From NCBI GenBank assembly GCA_963662155.1, contig OY759275.1:4166706-4230705 (forward strand): a DNA stretch of 64,000 bases, read 5' to 3'. This DNA is from Lamellibrachia columna. Its lineage: Eukaryota; Annelida; Polychaeta; Sabellida; Siboglinidae. A program made the position numbers and the translations under genes. Shown here in pieces: positions 23,533-32,319 of this stretch. Below the pieces are notes generated by a model. The model did no database searches, had not been told where the DNA came from, and worked only from the letters and a program-made list of their open reading frames with translations. Position 1 is the stretch's first letter, and each line of letters opens with the position of its first letter.

Positions 23533-23665
23533 GCACATACAAACGTACATACGCATCCACGCCCACACACACACACACACACACGCACACGCGCATACAC
23601 ATACACACACACACACACACGCACGCACACACACACACACACACGTACACACGCGTACGCGCGTA
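22620..23665. repeat. 1-kb (CA)n/(CACG)n array inside Polinton B
   Basis: About one kilobase of CA dinucleotides with frequent CG and TA steps. It lies directly upstream of the polymerase and gives long artificial frames on both strands. Alternating purine-pyrimidine sequence of this kind can adopt Z-DNA. Confidence 0.95.
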
Positions 23666-23668
23666 CAT

Positions 23669-23680
23669 TATATATAACAG
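23669..23680 (+). promoter_or_regulatory. TATA box of the polymerase gene (copy B)
   Basis: TATATATAACAG lies at the right edge of the CA array, about 57 bp before the ATG at 23728. In-frame starts at 23680 and 23689 would be upstream of the expected transcription start. Confidence 0.45.
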
Positions 23681-23727
23681 TGGCACTTATGTTCGCGCGT
23701 CATATCAGTTGTAGACGCACCACAACC

Positions 23728-26700
23728 ATGCGACTGTATAACTGTCGTCACTGTGCTGCTACATTTGAAGATTATGCGCACCTACGACGTCATTTGGACA
23801 GCCACGCAACATTGTCTAATGACACGACAGCACCGTCATCGAGCGAACACACCAAGACACACGTCTGCCAGAATTGCGGGTTGTCGTTCGGGAGACGGGA
23901 CAATCTGCAGCGACACGTGAGAACCTCGTGTGGTACGTGTCAGAAATGTGCACTGTCGTTTGGGAGACGAATCGATCTGAAGAAACACACGAGACGATGC
24001 AGTGATGGACCACCAGAACCGAAACTACCTAGGGTGGAAACATCGAATGTTCCGATCGTCGGAGATCCCATCGAACCGCCCGATCGACTTCCCTTCCCAG
24101 ACGCTCTGTCGACGGACTTGTTAGACGTCGTTCGTGAGCACTGGTCTACCGTTCGAACACGCGTAGCGAGAGGACCTGTTCAGACCAGGTTCAATTACAG
24201 ATTGACCACTCTAGACACGACCGCTCTAGAGGAACCTTTGAATAGAATGTTCCAGGAGCAAACCACTGCATTCAAAATTAATCTCAGTTACGGGTTCATT
24301 CTGAGGAACAAGGACACGGTACGATACAGGTATTATCACGCGTCTTGTAATTGTTGCGGACGGTACCTGGACGAACCCAGTCTTATCACCAACCGCAGTG
24401 ACTTTGACGAGTTTCTGGACCGAATCCGAGAAACCGACGTCTTGCAGTGGGCCATCGCTCAAAGACCGGATTCGGCATGGGTGTGCGAACTCGTGACAAA
24501 TGCCACCTTCTTCGTCAATCGTATCATCGATCATCCCATTGGTTGTGTGGGCGTGACTCTCCCCGCTTATGTGAAGAACAACAAAGCTGTCATCGGTCTG
24601 GAAAGGGAACCCAACCATTCCAAAATATACACCGACAACGTTTGTCTCTTCCGATGTCTGGCGCTTCATCGAGGATGTGACGTATGTCGTTTGGAACTTG
24701 CGGTTGCGAAACTCTACGCAGACTACGACCAAGACGGCGTACCCATGGAAGACTTTACAGGAGTTACACTCGATGACCTTTATCGCGTAGAAACCACGTT
24801 CAAAACGAACGTGTGCGTATACAAGCTTGTCAAGTCGGATGATGATGGAAAGACGACTGCCGAACTCGTCAGACGATCGTTGTGTCACTATGACAACACG
24901 TTGCATATCAACCTGCACGAGACGCACTTTTCCTATATCAAAGATGTGCGCATGTACTGCCACTCGTATCGGTGTCAAAAGTGTGGCGACTGTCTATGGA
25001 AAGATGCATATACACTGCACAAACACGAACGTACGTGTGCGGGTGGCGTACGACGAGTTTATCCGGGAGGTGTCTACCACTCCACCCCATCGATATTCGA
25101 ACGTCTGGACGATGAGAACATTCGAGTCTCCGAATCGTTGCGCTACTATCCGTACCGAGCCACATTTGACTTTGAGTGTTGGTTTGACACCGCACAACTT
25201 CCGTCGGACAGTGACAAGGTCCAGTGGGTAGCGCGTCACGTCCCGTTGAGCGTCAGCGTGGCGTCGAACGTGCCCGGACACGAGCAAGTGCAATGTCTCG
25301 TCACAGATGGAAATCCTGACAAGTTGGTGGCCGACATGATGAACATCCTACGAGCAATGAGCGATGCAGCGTACGAAGATCTAAAAGATTCTTATGAGGA
25401 TGTGTTGGAACAACTCGCGGAAGCACAGACGGACTGGGACGAAAGGGAGCAAGCCGCACGATCACCTGGGGAAGATGACGCCAACGATAAGGAGTCGCGA
25501 CCACCCACCAATCCGTACAAAACGCTGATGGGACAACTGTACGGGTGGCTACATCAATTACCCGTGATCGGGTTCAATTCGGGGAAGTACGATCTCAACG
25601 CCATAAAAAAGTTTCTGATTCCCCACTTCATCACCGAAACAACGGAAGAATGCACGAAACAGGAAGATCAAAAAGGTATCGCATCCTTTTTCGTCATCAA
25701 ACGAAATAACACGTTCATGTGCCTGTCGACGGATCAGCTGAAATTCCTGGACATGACCAATTACATTGCCCCGGGTTTCAGCTACGACAAGTATCTGAAA
25801 GCGTACGGATGCGAGGTAACGAAAGGTAATTTCCCGTACGAGTACATGGACTGTTTGGAGAGACTCGACGACACAATGCTTCCACCGAAAGAAGCCTTCT
25901 ATAGTCGACTGAAGAATGAAGGTATTTCCGACGACGATTACGCTAGTTGCGAGAAGGCGTGGCGCGATAACGGCATGACGACTTTACGAGACTTTCTCGT
26001 TTGGTACAACAACAGAGACGTAGTGCCTTTTTTGCAAGCCATTCACAGACAGTTCGCCTTCTATGAGCAGCGTGGCATCGACATGTTCAAGCAAGGGATC
26101 AGCGTACCCGGTCTGACCTTGCTCTACCTGTTCAACGACCTACCGGAGAAGACCTACTTTACGATCTTCAACGAGAAGAATAAAGATCTTCATCAACTCG
26201 TGAAAGACGGTATTGTGGGTGGTCCATCTATAGTCTTTCAAAGATACCACGAGAAAGGGGTCACAAAGATACGTCAGACCGAGTACGGGGAGACCGCTCG
26301 ACCGTGTGGATCGATCGTCGGTTACGATGCCAACGCTCTATACCTGTGGTCTCTGATGCAAGATATGCCGACGGGATGGTACAAGCGTCGACGCGAAGAG
26401 AACGAGTTCCGACCCGAATCGGCGCAGCTGCACGGGCAGATGGCCGCGGAATGGTTGACGTGGGAGTCCGAACGGACGGGACACTCTATCCGACATCAGG
26501 TCAACGGTCGGGAGAAGAGGATAGGTAAACTTCCGGTGGACGGATGGTGCAGCACAACGAAGACGGCGTATCAGTACCATGGATGTTACTTTCATGGCTG
26601 CCCGTGCTTGGCTCTAGAAACGAACGCCGTTAATGGGAAATCCATGACCCAACTTCTCACCGAGACCCGAAAGAACACTGCATACTTACGTCACTTCGTC

Positions 26701-28053
26701 AAGGTTGTCGAGTTGTGGGAATGTCAGTGGAAAAACATGAGAAAAGATGCGGCCGTGAAAAGATGTCTAGACGCAGCGTTTCCTCGTCGACGACACGCGA
26801 AATGGAAGATGACGCAACAGCAGATCTTGACCGATGTGCGCACCGGTACTCTGTTCGGTATGATTGAGTGCGACGTTCGCGTACCGGAAGAATTGCGCGC
26901 GCAATTTGCCGAGATGCAGCCCGTGTTCAAGAACGTCAACATGACCCGCGACGACCTCGGATCATTCATGCGTCGATACGCCGAAGATCACGATATCATG
27001 ACGCGTCCGAGGCGCATGCTCGTGGGTAGTTTCCGCGGCGATAAGATGCTGTTCGCCACGCCGCTTCTGAGGTGGTACCTGGACCACGGACTCGAGGTGA
27101 CGCGCGTTTATCAGGTCATCGAGTACGAACCCAACCCGTGCTTCCGTCGGTTCGGTGACGCTGTATCTACGGCCCGACGCGAGGGAGACGTCCACCCCCA
27201 CAAGGCCATCATCGCGGACACCATGAAACTCCTGGGGAATTCGGGGTACGGGAAGACCATCACCAACGTAGACCGACATCGCGACGTGAAATACTGCACG
27301 GAGGTGGAAGCGTCGCGCATGATCAACGATCGTCGATTCCGTCAACTCGACGTCGTCGTCGACAACGCGTATGAGATCGAGATGAGCAAGAGAATAGTGA
27401 CGTATGCCTTGCCTATACACGTAGGATTTTTCGTTCTACAGTATGCCAAAATGCGCATGCTGCAATTCTACTACGACTTTATCGACAGGTACCTGGAACG
27501 ACCTTTGTTCCAGTACTGCGAGACAGATACGGATAGCGCCTATTTGGCCTTGGCCGGCGAGTCCGTCGACGATCTCGTAACTCCGGAACTTCGAGAGCAT
27601 TACTTCCGACACCGATCCCAATGGCTCCCATCCGAATGTTGCGTCGACCACGAGTCCGAGTACGTGCGGTGTCGACTCGCCGGTCATCCTTGGATCGGGT
27701 CTGCATCATGCTGTGTTGCGCGCAAAGCATATGACAAGAGGACGCCCGGTCTGTTCAAGGTGGAGTGGTCTGGCGACGGGTTCGTGGGGTTGTGCAGCAA
27801 AACATACTATTGCTTCGGAACCACCGACAAGTATAGCACGAAAGGTCTGAGCAAACGTCACAACGAGATCGACAAAGACGCGTTCCTCGAGGTACTCACC
27901 AATAGAAAGAGCGGTAGCGGAAAGAATCGCGGGTTCCGAGTGAACCACTCGTCCGTGTTGACGTATGTGCAGGAACGAGCCGCCCTCACCTACTTCTATG
28001 CAAAACGCGTGGTGCTCGAAGACGGGGTGAGCACGGGTCCGGTGAACGTGTAG
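23728..28053 (+). CDS. polB: Protein-primed family B DNA polymerase, intact (copy B)
   Basis: 1,441 residues with no break. N-terminus: three zinc fingers (YNCRHCAATFEDYAHLRRH; VCQNCGLSF; CQKCALSF). A further Cys/His cluster (CHSYRCQKCGDCLW...HKHERTC) precedes the exonuclease. Exo I is TFDFECWF (Asp about 481), Exo II GFNSGKYDLN (about 622), Exo III YNNRDVVPF (about 764). Polymerase motif A is GYDANALYLW (Asp about 867), motif B KLLGNSGYGKT (Lys about 1167), motif C TDTDSAYLAL (Asp 1267 and 1269), and SKTYY follows. All catalytic residues are present. The family copies linear genomes using a terminal protein as primer. The stop TAG is also part of the ATPase promoter. Start 23728 is chosen because the TATA box at 23669 places transcription start after the earlier in-frame codons. 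Confidence 0.93.
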   Translation: MRLYNCRHCAATFEDYAHLRRHLDSHATLSNDTTAPSSSEHTKTHVCQNCGLSFGRRDNLQRHVRTSCGTCQKCALSFGRRIDLKKHTRRCSDGPPEPKLPRVETSNVPIVGDPIEPPDRLPFPDALSTDLLDVVREHWSTVRTRVARGPVQTRFNYRLTTLDTTALEEPLNRMFQEQTTAFKINLSYGFILRNKDTVRYRYYHASCNCCGRYLDEPSLITNRSDFDEFLDRIRETDVLQWAIAQRPDSAWVCELVTNATFFVNRIIDHPIGCVGVTLPAYVKNNKAVIGLEREPNHSKIYTDNVCLFRCLALHRGCDVCRLELAVAKLYADYDQDGVPMEDFTGVTLDDLYRVETTFKTNVCVYKLVKSDDDGKTTAELVRRSLCHYDNTLHINLHETHFSYIKDVRMYCHSYRCQKCGDCLWKDAYTLHKHERTCAGGVRRVYPGGVYHSTPSIFERLDDENIRVSESLRYYPYRATFDFECWFDTAQLPSDSDKVQWVARHVPLSVSVASNVPGHEQVQCLVTDGNPDKLVADMMNILRAMSDAAYEDLKDSYEDVLEQLAEAQTDWDEREQAARSPGEDDANDKESRPPTNPYKTLMGQLYGWLHQLPVIGFNSGKYDLNAIKKFLIPHFITETTEECTKQEDQKGIASFFVIKRNNTFMCLSTDQLKFLDMTNYIAPGFSYDKYLKAYGCEVTKGNFPYEYMDCLERLDDTMLPPKEAFYSRLKNEGISDDDYASCEKAWRDNGMTTLRDFLVWYNNRDVVPFLQAIHRQFAFYEQRGIDMFKQGISVPGLTLLYLFNDLPEKTYFTIFNEKNKDLHQLVKDGIVGGPSIVFQRYHEKGVTKIRQTEYGETARPCGSIVGYDANALYLWSLMQDMPTGWYKRRREENEFRPESAQLHGQMAAEWLTWESERTGHSIRHQVNGREKRIGKLPVDGWCSTTKTAYQYHGCYFHGCPCLALETNAVNGKSMTQLLTETRKNTAYLRHFVKVVELWECQWKNMRKDAAVKRCLDAAFPRRRHAKWKMTQQQILTDVRTGTLFGMIECDVRVPEELRAQFAEMQPVFKNVNMTRDDLGSFMRRYAEDHDIMTRPRRMLVGSFRGDKMLFATPLLRWYLDHGLEVTRVYQVIEYEPNPCFRRFGDAVSTARREGDVHPHKAIIADTMKLLGNSGYGKTITNVDRHRDVKYCTEVEASRMINDRRFRQLDVVVDNAYEIEMSKRIVTYALPIHVGFFVLQYAKMRMLQFYYDFIDRYLERPLFQYCETDTDSAYLALAGESVDDLVTPELREHYFRHRSQWLPSECCVDHESEYVRCRLAGHPWIGSASCCVARKAYDKRTPGLFKVEWSGDGFVGLCSKTYYCFGTTDKYSTKGLSKRHNEIDKDAFLEVLTNRKSGSGKNRGFRVNHSSVLTYVQERAALTYFYAKRVVLEDGVSTGPVNV

Positions 28054-28091
28054 AAAAGATGACGCGCTACGGAAGACATTCATAAGTGACC
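28051..28091 (+). promoter_or_regulatory. Stop-embedded TATA-like promoter of the ATPase gene (copy B)
   Basis: TAGAAAAG, whose TAG is the polymerase stop, lies 41 bp before the ATG at 28092. ACATTCATAAG near 28076 takes the place of the start-site motif. The same box and spacing occur at 9325 and 59905. Confidence 0.55.
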
Positions 28092-28718
28092 ATGGACGCG
28101 CGATGGAAGCATCCATTCACGTGCGTCATCGCCGGACCGACGGGGTGTGGTAAGAGCACTTTCGTGACGAGTCTGCTACGTCACGCATCAATGACGATGG
28201 ACCCTCCTCCCGAGAAAATGACGTGGTGTTACGGAGAATGGCAATCGGCTTACGCGTCGATGAATATACCCAACTTGCAGTTCGAGGAAGGCTTACCGAA
28301 TGCGTCATTGTTCGATCCCAAAACGAGGAACCTCGTCGTCATAGATGATCTGATGGCTGAAACGGACGGTCGGGTCACGACCTTGTTCACCAAAAAGAGT
28401 CATCACAGTAACACATCCGTCCTCTATCTCGTACAGAACCTGTTTCCTAAAAACAAAGAAAGTCGCACCATTAGCCTGAACGCTCAATACATGGTGGTGT
28501 TCAAGAATCCCCGTGACACGTCGCAGATAACGCACTTGGCACGACAAATGTATCCGGGTCGTGTCAAATTCGTGCAAGAAGCTTTCAAAGATGCAACGGC
28601 GGTACCATATGGCTACCTGTTGATCGATCTGAAACAGGACACGCCCGAAGATCTCCGATTACGTACGACCATTTTTCCGGACGACCCCGTCCAGTACGTC
28701 TACTTACCGAAGGTATAA
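28092..28718 (+). CDS. FtsK/HerA-type genome-packaging ATPase (copy B)
   Basis: 208 residues from MDARWKHPFTC. Walker A is GPTGCGKST (residues 15-23) and Walker B is LVVIDDLM (81-88). A later conserved block is HHSNTSVLYLVQNLFPKNKE, whose glutamine fits the sensor region, and the C-terminus reads FVQEAFKDATAVPYGYLL. The family is the A32/FtsK-HerA ATPase of Polintons and large DNA viruses, which translocates DNA into the capsid. It starts 38 bp after the polymerase stop. No lesion. Confidence 0.9.
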   Translation: MDARWKHPFTCVIAGPTGCGKSTFVTSLLRHASMTMDPPPEKMTWCYGEWQSAYASMNIPNLQFEEGLPNASLFDPKTRNLVVIDDLMAETDGRVTTLFTKKSHHSNTSVLYLVQNLFPKNKESRTISLNAQYMVVFKNPRDTSQITHLARQMYPGRVKFVQEAFKDATAVPYGYLLIDLKQDTPEDLRLRTTIFPDDPVQYVYLPKV

Positions 28719-28754
28719 AAACGCTGAGCGCTGGTTCGAGTCTTCATTCGCACG
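28714..28754 (+). promoter_or_regulatory. Stop-overlapping TATA promoter (basic-protein gene, copy B)
   Basis: TATAAAAA contains the ATPase stop TAA (28716-28718). GTCTTCATTCGCACG lies just before the ATG, 41 bp from the box. Confidence 0.65.
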
Positions 28755-29099
28755 ATGTCCGAACTGGTGAAAAGACACATCCTGTGTATACAGGCGCTGA
28801 ATAGATACAAAAACAACAAATTGAGAAGAGCCATCCTCGCCAACGCTGACGCCGATCTCATTTGCGCTCTGGCCGAGTGTGCCTACAACATCTTGAAAGG
28901 GAACGTTCCGTTGACTCCGACACATAGAAGGCGGTTGAAAAAATACAGGAAAGAACTGCGCGAGTTGGCTAAGAGACGGTTGCCCATCGCGAGGAGGAGA
29001 CACATCCTACAAGAACAGACCGGTGGTTTCATATCGGCTTTACTAGCTCCGTTGGCAGGTTCGGTGATTCTTCCCTTGCTCAGACAGGTGCTCGCGTAG
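28755..29099 (+). CDS. Small basic virion-core-like protein (copy B)
   Basis: 114 residues. Lysine/arginine-rich helices (LVKRHILCIQALNRYKNNKL; HRRRLKKYRKELRELAKRRL) are followed by a glycine/alanine hydrophobic tail (GGFISALLAPLAGSVILPLL). All three copies keep this shape. Adenovirus-like systems use small basic proteins to condense the genome and amphipathic ones to disrupt membranes; either role would fit, and both are inferences. Its TAG touches the next ATG (TAGATGG), so the two genes are probably on one transcript. Confidence 0.7.
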   Translation: MSELVKRHILCIQALNRYKNNKLRRAILANADADLICALAECAYNILKGNVPLTPTHRRRLKKYRKELRELAKRRLPIARRRHILQEQTGGFISALLAPLAGSVILPLLRQVLA

Positions 29100-29855
29100 A
29101 TGGAGCACGCGCGAAAAATGGCCTTGGTGGATCCACGATTGTTGGAGACCCTTCGATCACCACCACCGCCTACAGACACGGTTGGTAAGGTCATGCAAGG
29201 ACTCGACGCTGAGATGACCTCCATTCTCGATCAAAAAGACCTAAACGATGGGGACAAAGTGAAACTGTACAATCAGGTGTTACAGCGATACAACCACTTG
29301 TCCGATCGACGCGACAAACAGCCGACACGAGTGGTTGTAGTGAACGATGATGCAACGACAGAAACAGCGACACCGGAAAAGCCGGCAGTAGCACCAGCAA
29401 CAGCAGCTCCCTCTGCCGTAGAGGCCGAAATCGTGGGCAGCGTTCCAAAGACCATGAAGGTTAAGGTCAAGAAGTTGATAGATCGTCTCAAAACCCAGCT
29501 CTCGTGGACCGATCGAGGCGAATTGTTACACGACGGTACGCCGGTGCCTGGAAGTAACATGGTGGATCTCGTGAACGATGTATTGCGAAAAAGAAGAAAG
29601 AGCGATCCTGTAGGATGGCAAGCGTTCGCGCAGCAGCTCAAACGTATCAACCTACCCATGGAATTGATCGGTAACGTCGAACGGAGACGCTACATACGAC
29701 AGGCGGCAACGGCAACACCGGCGGTGGTGACACCCAGAAATCGTCCGTTACCGCGTTGGACCCCCTACAGTCGTTGGCAAGTGGAACAGTCCAAAAGTCC
29801 TCGAAAAAAACGTCATCGTCGGTTGCCGTCACTGGATGGTTGGGAGTCGTTTTAA
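29100..29855 (+). CDS. Conserved Polinton protein of unknown function (251 aa, copy B)
   Basis: Starts MEHARKMALVDPRLLETLRS. After a proline-rich turn and a helix ([15 protein letters not shown]) comes a low-complexity alanine/proline/threonine linker (about residues 93-113). A conserved domain follows (WTDRGELLHDGTPVPGSNMV, then DLVNDVLRKRRKSDPVGWQAF), then a basic, arginine/proline-rich tail ending LPSLDGWESF. No enzyme motif is visible. Position among structural genes and the basic tail suggest a minor virion component; this is inference. Intact here, broken in A and C. Confidence 0.7.
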   Translation: MEHARKMALVDPRLLETLRSPPPPTDTVGKVMQGLDAEMTSILDQKDLNDGDKVKLYNQVLQRYNHLSDRRDKQPTRVVVVNDDATTETATPEKPAVAPATAAPSAVEAEIVGSVPKTMKVKVKKLIDRLKTQLSWTDRGELLHDGTPVPGSNMVDLVNDVLRKRRKSDPVGWQAFAQQLKRINLPMELIGNVERRRYIRQAATATPAVVTPRNRPLPRWTPYSRWQVEQSKSPRKKRHRRLPSLDGWESF

Positions 29856-29890
29856 AAGAGTTGTGCGCTACGACGATTCAACAGTTAACC

Positions 29891-30049
29891 ATGGTGTCGG
29901 TAGTGGACACATATCGCTTGGTAGTCCTAGGAGTACTGTACAAGACCGCCGACTACTACCCACTGACAGGAGTGTTTGTCTCGGTGCTGTACATGACCGC
30001 TGACTACTACCCGCTCGCGAAAAAAGTCTTGCCGCTACTTCGATGGTAG
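29891..30049 (+). CDS. Small membrane protein 1 (copy B)
   Basis: 52 residues with two related hydrophobic segments (LVVLGVLYKTADYYPL and VSVLYMTADYYPLAKKVL), the repeated TADYYPL suggesting internal duplication. Its end (ATGGTAG) contains the start of membrane protein 2. Same place and overlap as 11,272 in copy A and 61,863 in copy C, although the sequence has diverged. Confidence 0.45.
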   Translation: MVSVVDTYRLVVLGVLYKTADYYPLTGVFVSVLYMTADYYPLAKKVLPLLRW

Positions 30050-30243
30050 GATATCGACCTATCGTCGTGGGAGTACTGTTTTGTATCCTACTATACATTA
30101 TCGCACTCGTCGCAAGATATTACCTCAGTTCGTCTCCTCTAGTCGTGTGGTGCAAACCATGGGACGTCGAGTCGAAGAATCACTCAAACGCGTCTACTTC
30201 GATCCGAAACGCGTCGGAAGTTATGGTGGGGTCAACGCACTGA
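30043..30243 (+). CDS. Small membrane protein 2 (copy B)
   Basis: 66 residues. One strong membrane segment (IVVGVLFCILLYIIALVARY) near the N-terminus and a polar tail. The ATG lies within the stop region of membrane protein 1, and the tail overlaps the integrase start in another frame. Confidence 0.45.
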   Translation: MVGYRPIVVGVLFCILLYIIALVARYYLSSSPLVVWCKPWDVESKNHSNASTSIRNASEVMVGSTH

Positions 30244-31226
30244 GACGTGTCACACGCGCACCAGTGAAAGCCGTCAAGCAATGGTTGTCGGAACAAGACG
30301 CGTACACCTTCCACAAACCGGTGAGAATTCGATTCAAGAGACGACGTGTCATCGTGGGTGGACGCAACCACCAGTGGCAGGCCGATCTCGTCGACTTGTC
30401 AAAACTGAAAAAAGACAACGACGGATACGTGTTTCTGTTGACGGTGATCGACGTCTTTTCAAAACGGGCCTGGTGCGTTCCTCTGAAAAACAAGTCGGCG
30501 TCGTCTCTGGTGACGGCATTGAAAGGATTGTTGGTCAACATTGCGCCTACAACCTTGCAAACAGACAAAGGTTTGGAGTTCCTCAACAGATCCGTGAGGC
30601 GTTTGTTGAAGGAGCACGGTGTCCATCATTTTTCCACTCATAACGAGGAGACCAAGGCGAGTATCGTCGAAAGGTTCAACAGAACGCTGAAGACGCGTAT
30701 GTGGCGATATTTTACGAAATATCAGACGGTGCGGTACATCGACGCGCTACAGGATTTTGTGCAGTCGTACAACGACACCTATCATCGAAGCATAGGCATG
30801 GCCCCTTCGCAAGTGAACGCGACGAATCAAGAGGAGGTGTGGCAGCGCTTGTACGGTCACGATGGTAAGGGTGTACCAAAGTTCAAGGTGGATGATCGCG
30901 TGCGCATCAGCAAAGCGAAGCGGCGGTTCGAGAAAGGGTACATGGCAAATTGGAGCGAGGAGCTCTTCACGATACGCGAAGTTCACGTCTCCGATCCACC
31001 CGTGTACCGGTTGGTCGACGATCTCGGTGAGGTGCTGGACTGAACCTTCTACGAACCGGAACTGCAGAAAGTATTGGTCTTGAAAGAAAAAATGTACCGC
31101 GTGGAATCGGTGCTGCAGCGACGGAAGGTGGGAAAACGAACGGAGGCGTTAGTCAAATGGTACGGCTGCCCCATTTCGTTCAACAGTTGGATCGATGCCA
31201 AGGCGCTCGTTCGGTATAAAGAGTAG
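30159..31226 (+). pseudogene. Chromodomain integrase with one internal TGA (copy B)
   Basis: From MGRRVEESLKRVYFDPKRVG. Retrovirus-type DDE core: Asp 76 in HQWQADLVDL, Asp 136 in LQTDKGLEF, Glu 171 in SIVERFNRT. Next comes an SH3-like region (FKVDDRVRISKAKRRFEKGY). TGA at 31041-31043 ends the core after DDLGEVLD. The frame then continues through a chromodomain (YRVESVLQRRKVGKRTEALV, FNSWIDAKALVRYKE) to TAG at 31224-31226. Copies A and C have GGC at this codon. The family inserts Polinton DNA and makes 6-bp duplications. Either the TGA is a recent lesion or the core works without its chromodomain. Confidence 0.9.
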
Positions 31227-31256
31227 TTACGCGCCGGTCGACTCCTCATTCCAACG
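31215..31256 (+). promoter_or_regulatory. TATA promoter beside the integrase stop (membrane protein 3, copy B)
   Basis: TATAAAG ends three bases before the integrase TAG. CTCCTCATTCC precedes the ATG, which is 42 bp from the box. Confidence 0.65.
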
Positions 31257-31529
31257 ATGTCTATCGTCGAAGAAGACAACGAAGGGATAGACGTTTCGGA
31301 CGACAACGACAACGAGGTTGTTGCATCGCGTTGGCACCTCTTCGGCACCGATTGTCCCAAGGCGGAAATCGTGTTCTTGTGTCAGGTCGTCGTCTTGTAC
31401 ACGATCATCGCGGTCAGCATCTACAATCTGACAACCGGTCACACCGACTCTAATCTTTGGACGGCCCTGTTGAGTAGTTCGTTGGGCTACCTGCTACCCA
31501 ATCCATCCGTGAAACGCGATGACGGCTGA
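31257..31529 (+). CDS. Membrane protein 3 (copy B)
   Basis: 90 residues: acidic N-terminus (VEEDNEGIDVSDDNDNE), then two membrane segments (EIVFLCQVVVLYTIIAVSIY; LWTALLSSSLGYLLPNP). The CQVVVLYT...YNLTTG...LGYLLPNP core is kept in all copies. It overlaps the next gene by 11 bp. Function unknown. The shape (acidic, then two helices) would suit a virion membrane or holin-like protein, but nothing proves it. Confidence 0.65.
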   Translation: MSIVEEDNEGIDVSDDNDNEVVASRWHLFGTDCPKAEIVFLCQVVVLYTIIAVSIYNLTTGHTDSNLWTALLSSSLGYLLPNPSVKRDDG

Positions 31530-32316
31530 TTTCTACCTGACGTTGCCTAGCAACGCGTCGATGCACCTGCATCCCAACAACACGTTGACCCATTACGTCA
31601 CGTCCTTACCGCAACGCATCAGTCTGTCCGGTGAATGGGAATGCGGGTTGGTGGAGATCCAGTACCCGCACGATTGGTACAATGTCAGAGAGAAGGATTC
31701 CTGGTTCTTCCTCTCGGAAAGCTCTAGCGATGGTCATTCTGTTGGAGGAATAGCAACGGGATATTACGACGGAACTCGTAAACTCATACGAGCCATCAAC
31801 CGCTCGCTAGCGGGTATCGCGGTACGTCAAAGAGTGAAATTAAGCTACAGCGACATCACTCAAAAAGTATCCGTACGCATGTCACCGAGTACCGAATTCA
31901 CAACCCAGGGTTCTATGGGAGTCATACTAGGTCTCGACGCAAGGACCATCCGTAGTCCTGAAAGTCACGTGCCGCTAGATGGTGATGGAGAGGTGTACAC
32001 CTTCGTGAAAGAAGGGGATTCCGTGGTGGACATGAAGCAAGGGTTCGAGTCACTCTACGTGTACACGAACGTCGTGGAATCGCGCGTCGTCGGCGACAGT
32101 CTCGTACCGCTGTTGAGGATTGTTCCGATACAAGGCGAGCAAGGACATACGATCTCGAGACATTTCGAGCACGTTCAGTACTTGCCTTTGTTGCGCAAGG
32201 AGTTTGGAACAATCGAAATCGATATAAGAGACGATACCGGACATGCCGTGCCATTCGAACGCGGCAAGGTGACGGTGACGCTTCATTTTCGACGTCGCAA
32301 GACTGGTCTGTTCTGA
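31519..32316 (+). CDS. Minor capsid protein, penton-like (copy B)
   Basis: 265 residues. The N-terminus DFYLTLPSNASMHLHPNNTL is followed by GEWECGLVEIQYPHDWYNV, then strand-rich sequence and a C-terminal block (FGTIEIDIRDDTGHAVPFER, KVTVTLHFRRR). The NT-x-YxT-xLP, GEWEVGL-E-YP and I-I-DDTG patterns are characteristic of Polinton minor capsid proteins with a single jelly roll that sit at the fivefold vertices. Intact. Confidence 0.85.
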   Translation: MTADFYLTLPSNASMHLHPNNTLTHYVTSLPQRISLSGEWECGLVEIQYPHDWYNVREKDSWFFLSESSSDGHSVGGIATGYYDGTRKLIRAINRSLAGIAVRQRVKLSYSDITQKVSVRMSPSTEFTTQGSMGVILGLDARTIRSPESHVPLDGDGEVYTFVKEGDSVVDMKQGFESLYVYTNVVESRVVGDSLVPLLRIVPIQGEQGHTISRHFEHVQYLPLLRKEFGTIEIDIRDDTGHAVPFERGKVTVTLHFRRRKTGLF

Positions 32317-32319
32317 AGA

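Noticed and set aside
22542..23714. Long open frames (up to 390 codons) of Thr-His and Cys-Val repeats on both strands
   Set aside because: They come from the CA array; dinucleotide runs are open in several frames and have no coding signature.
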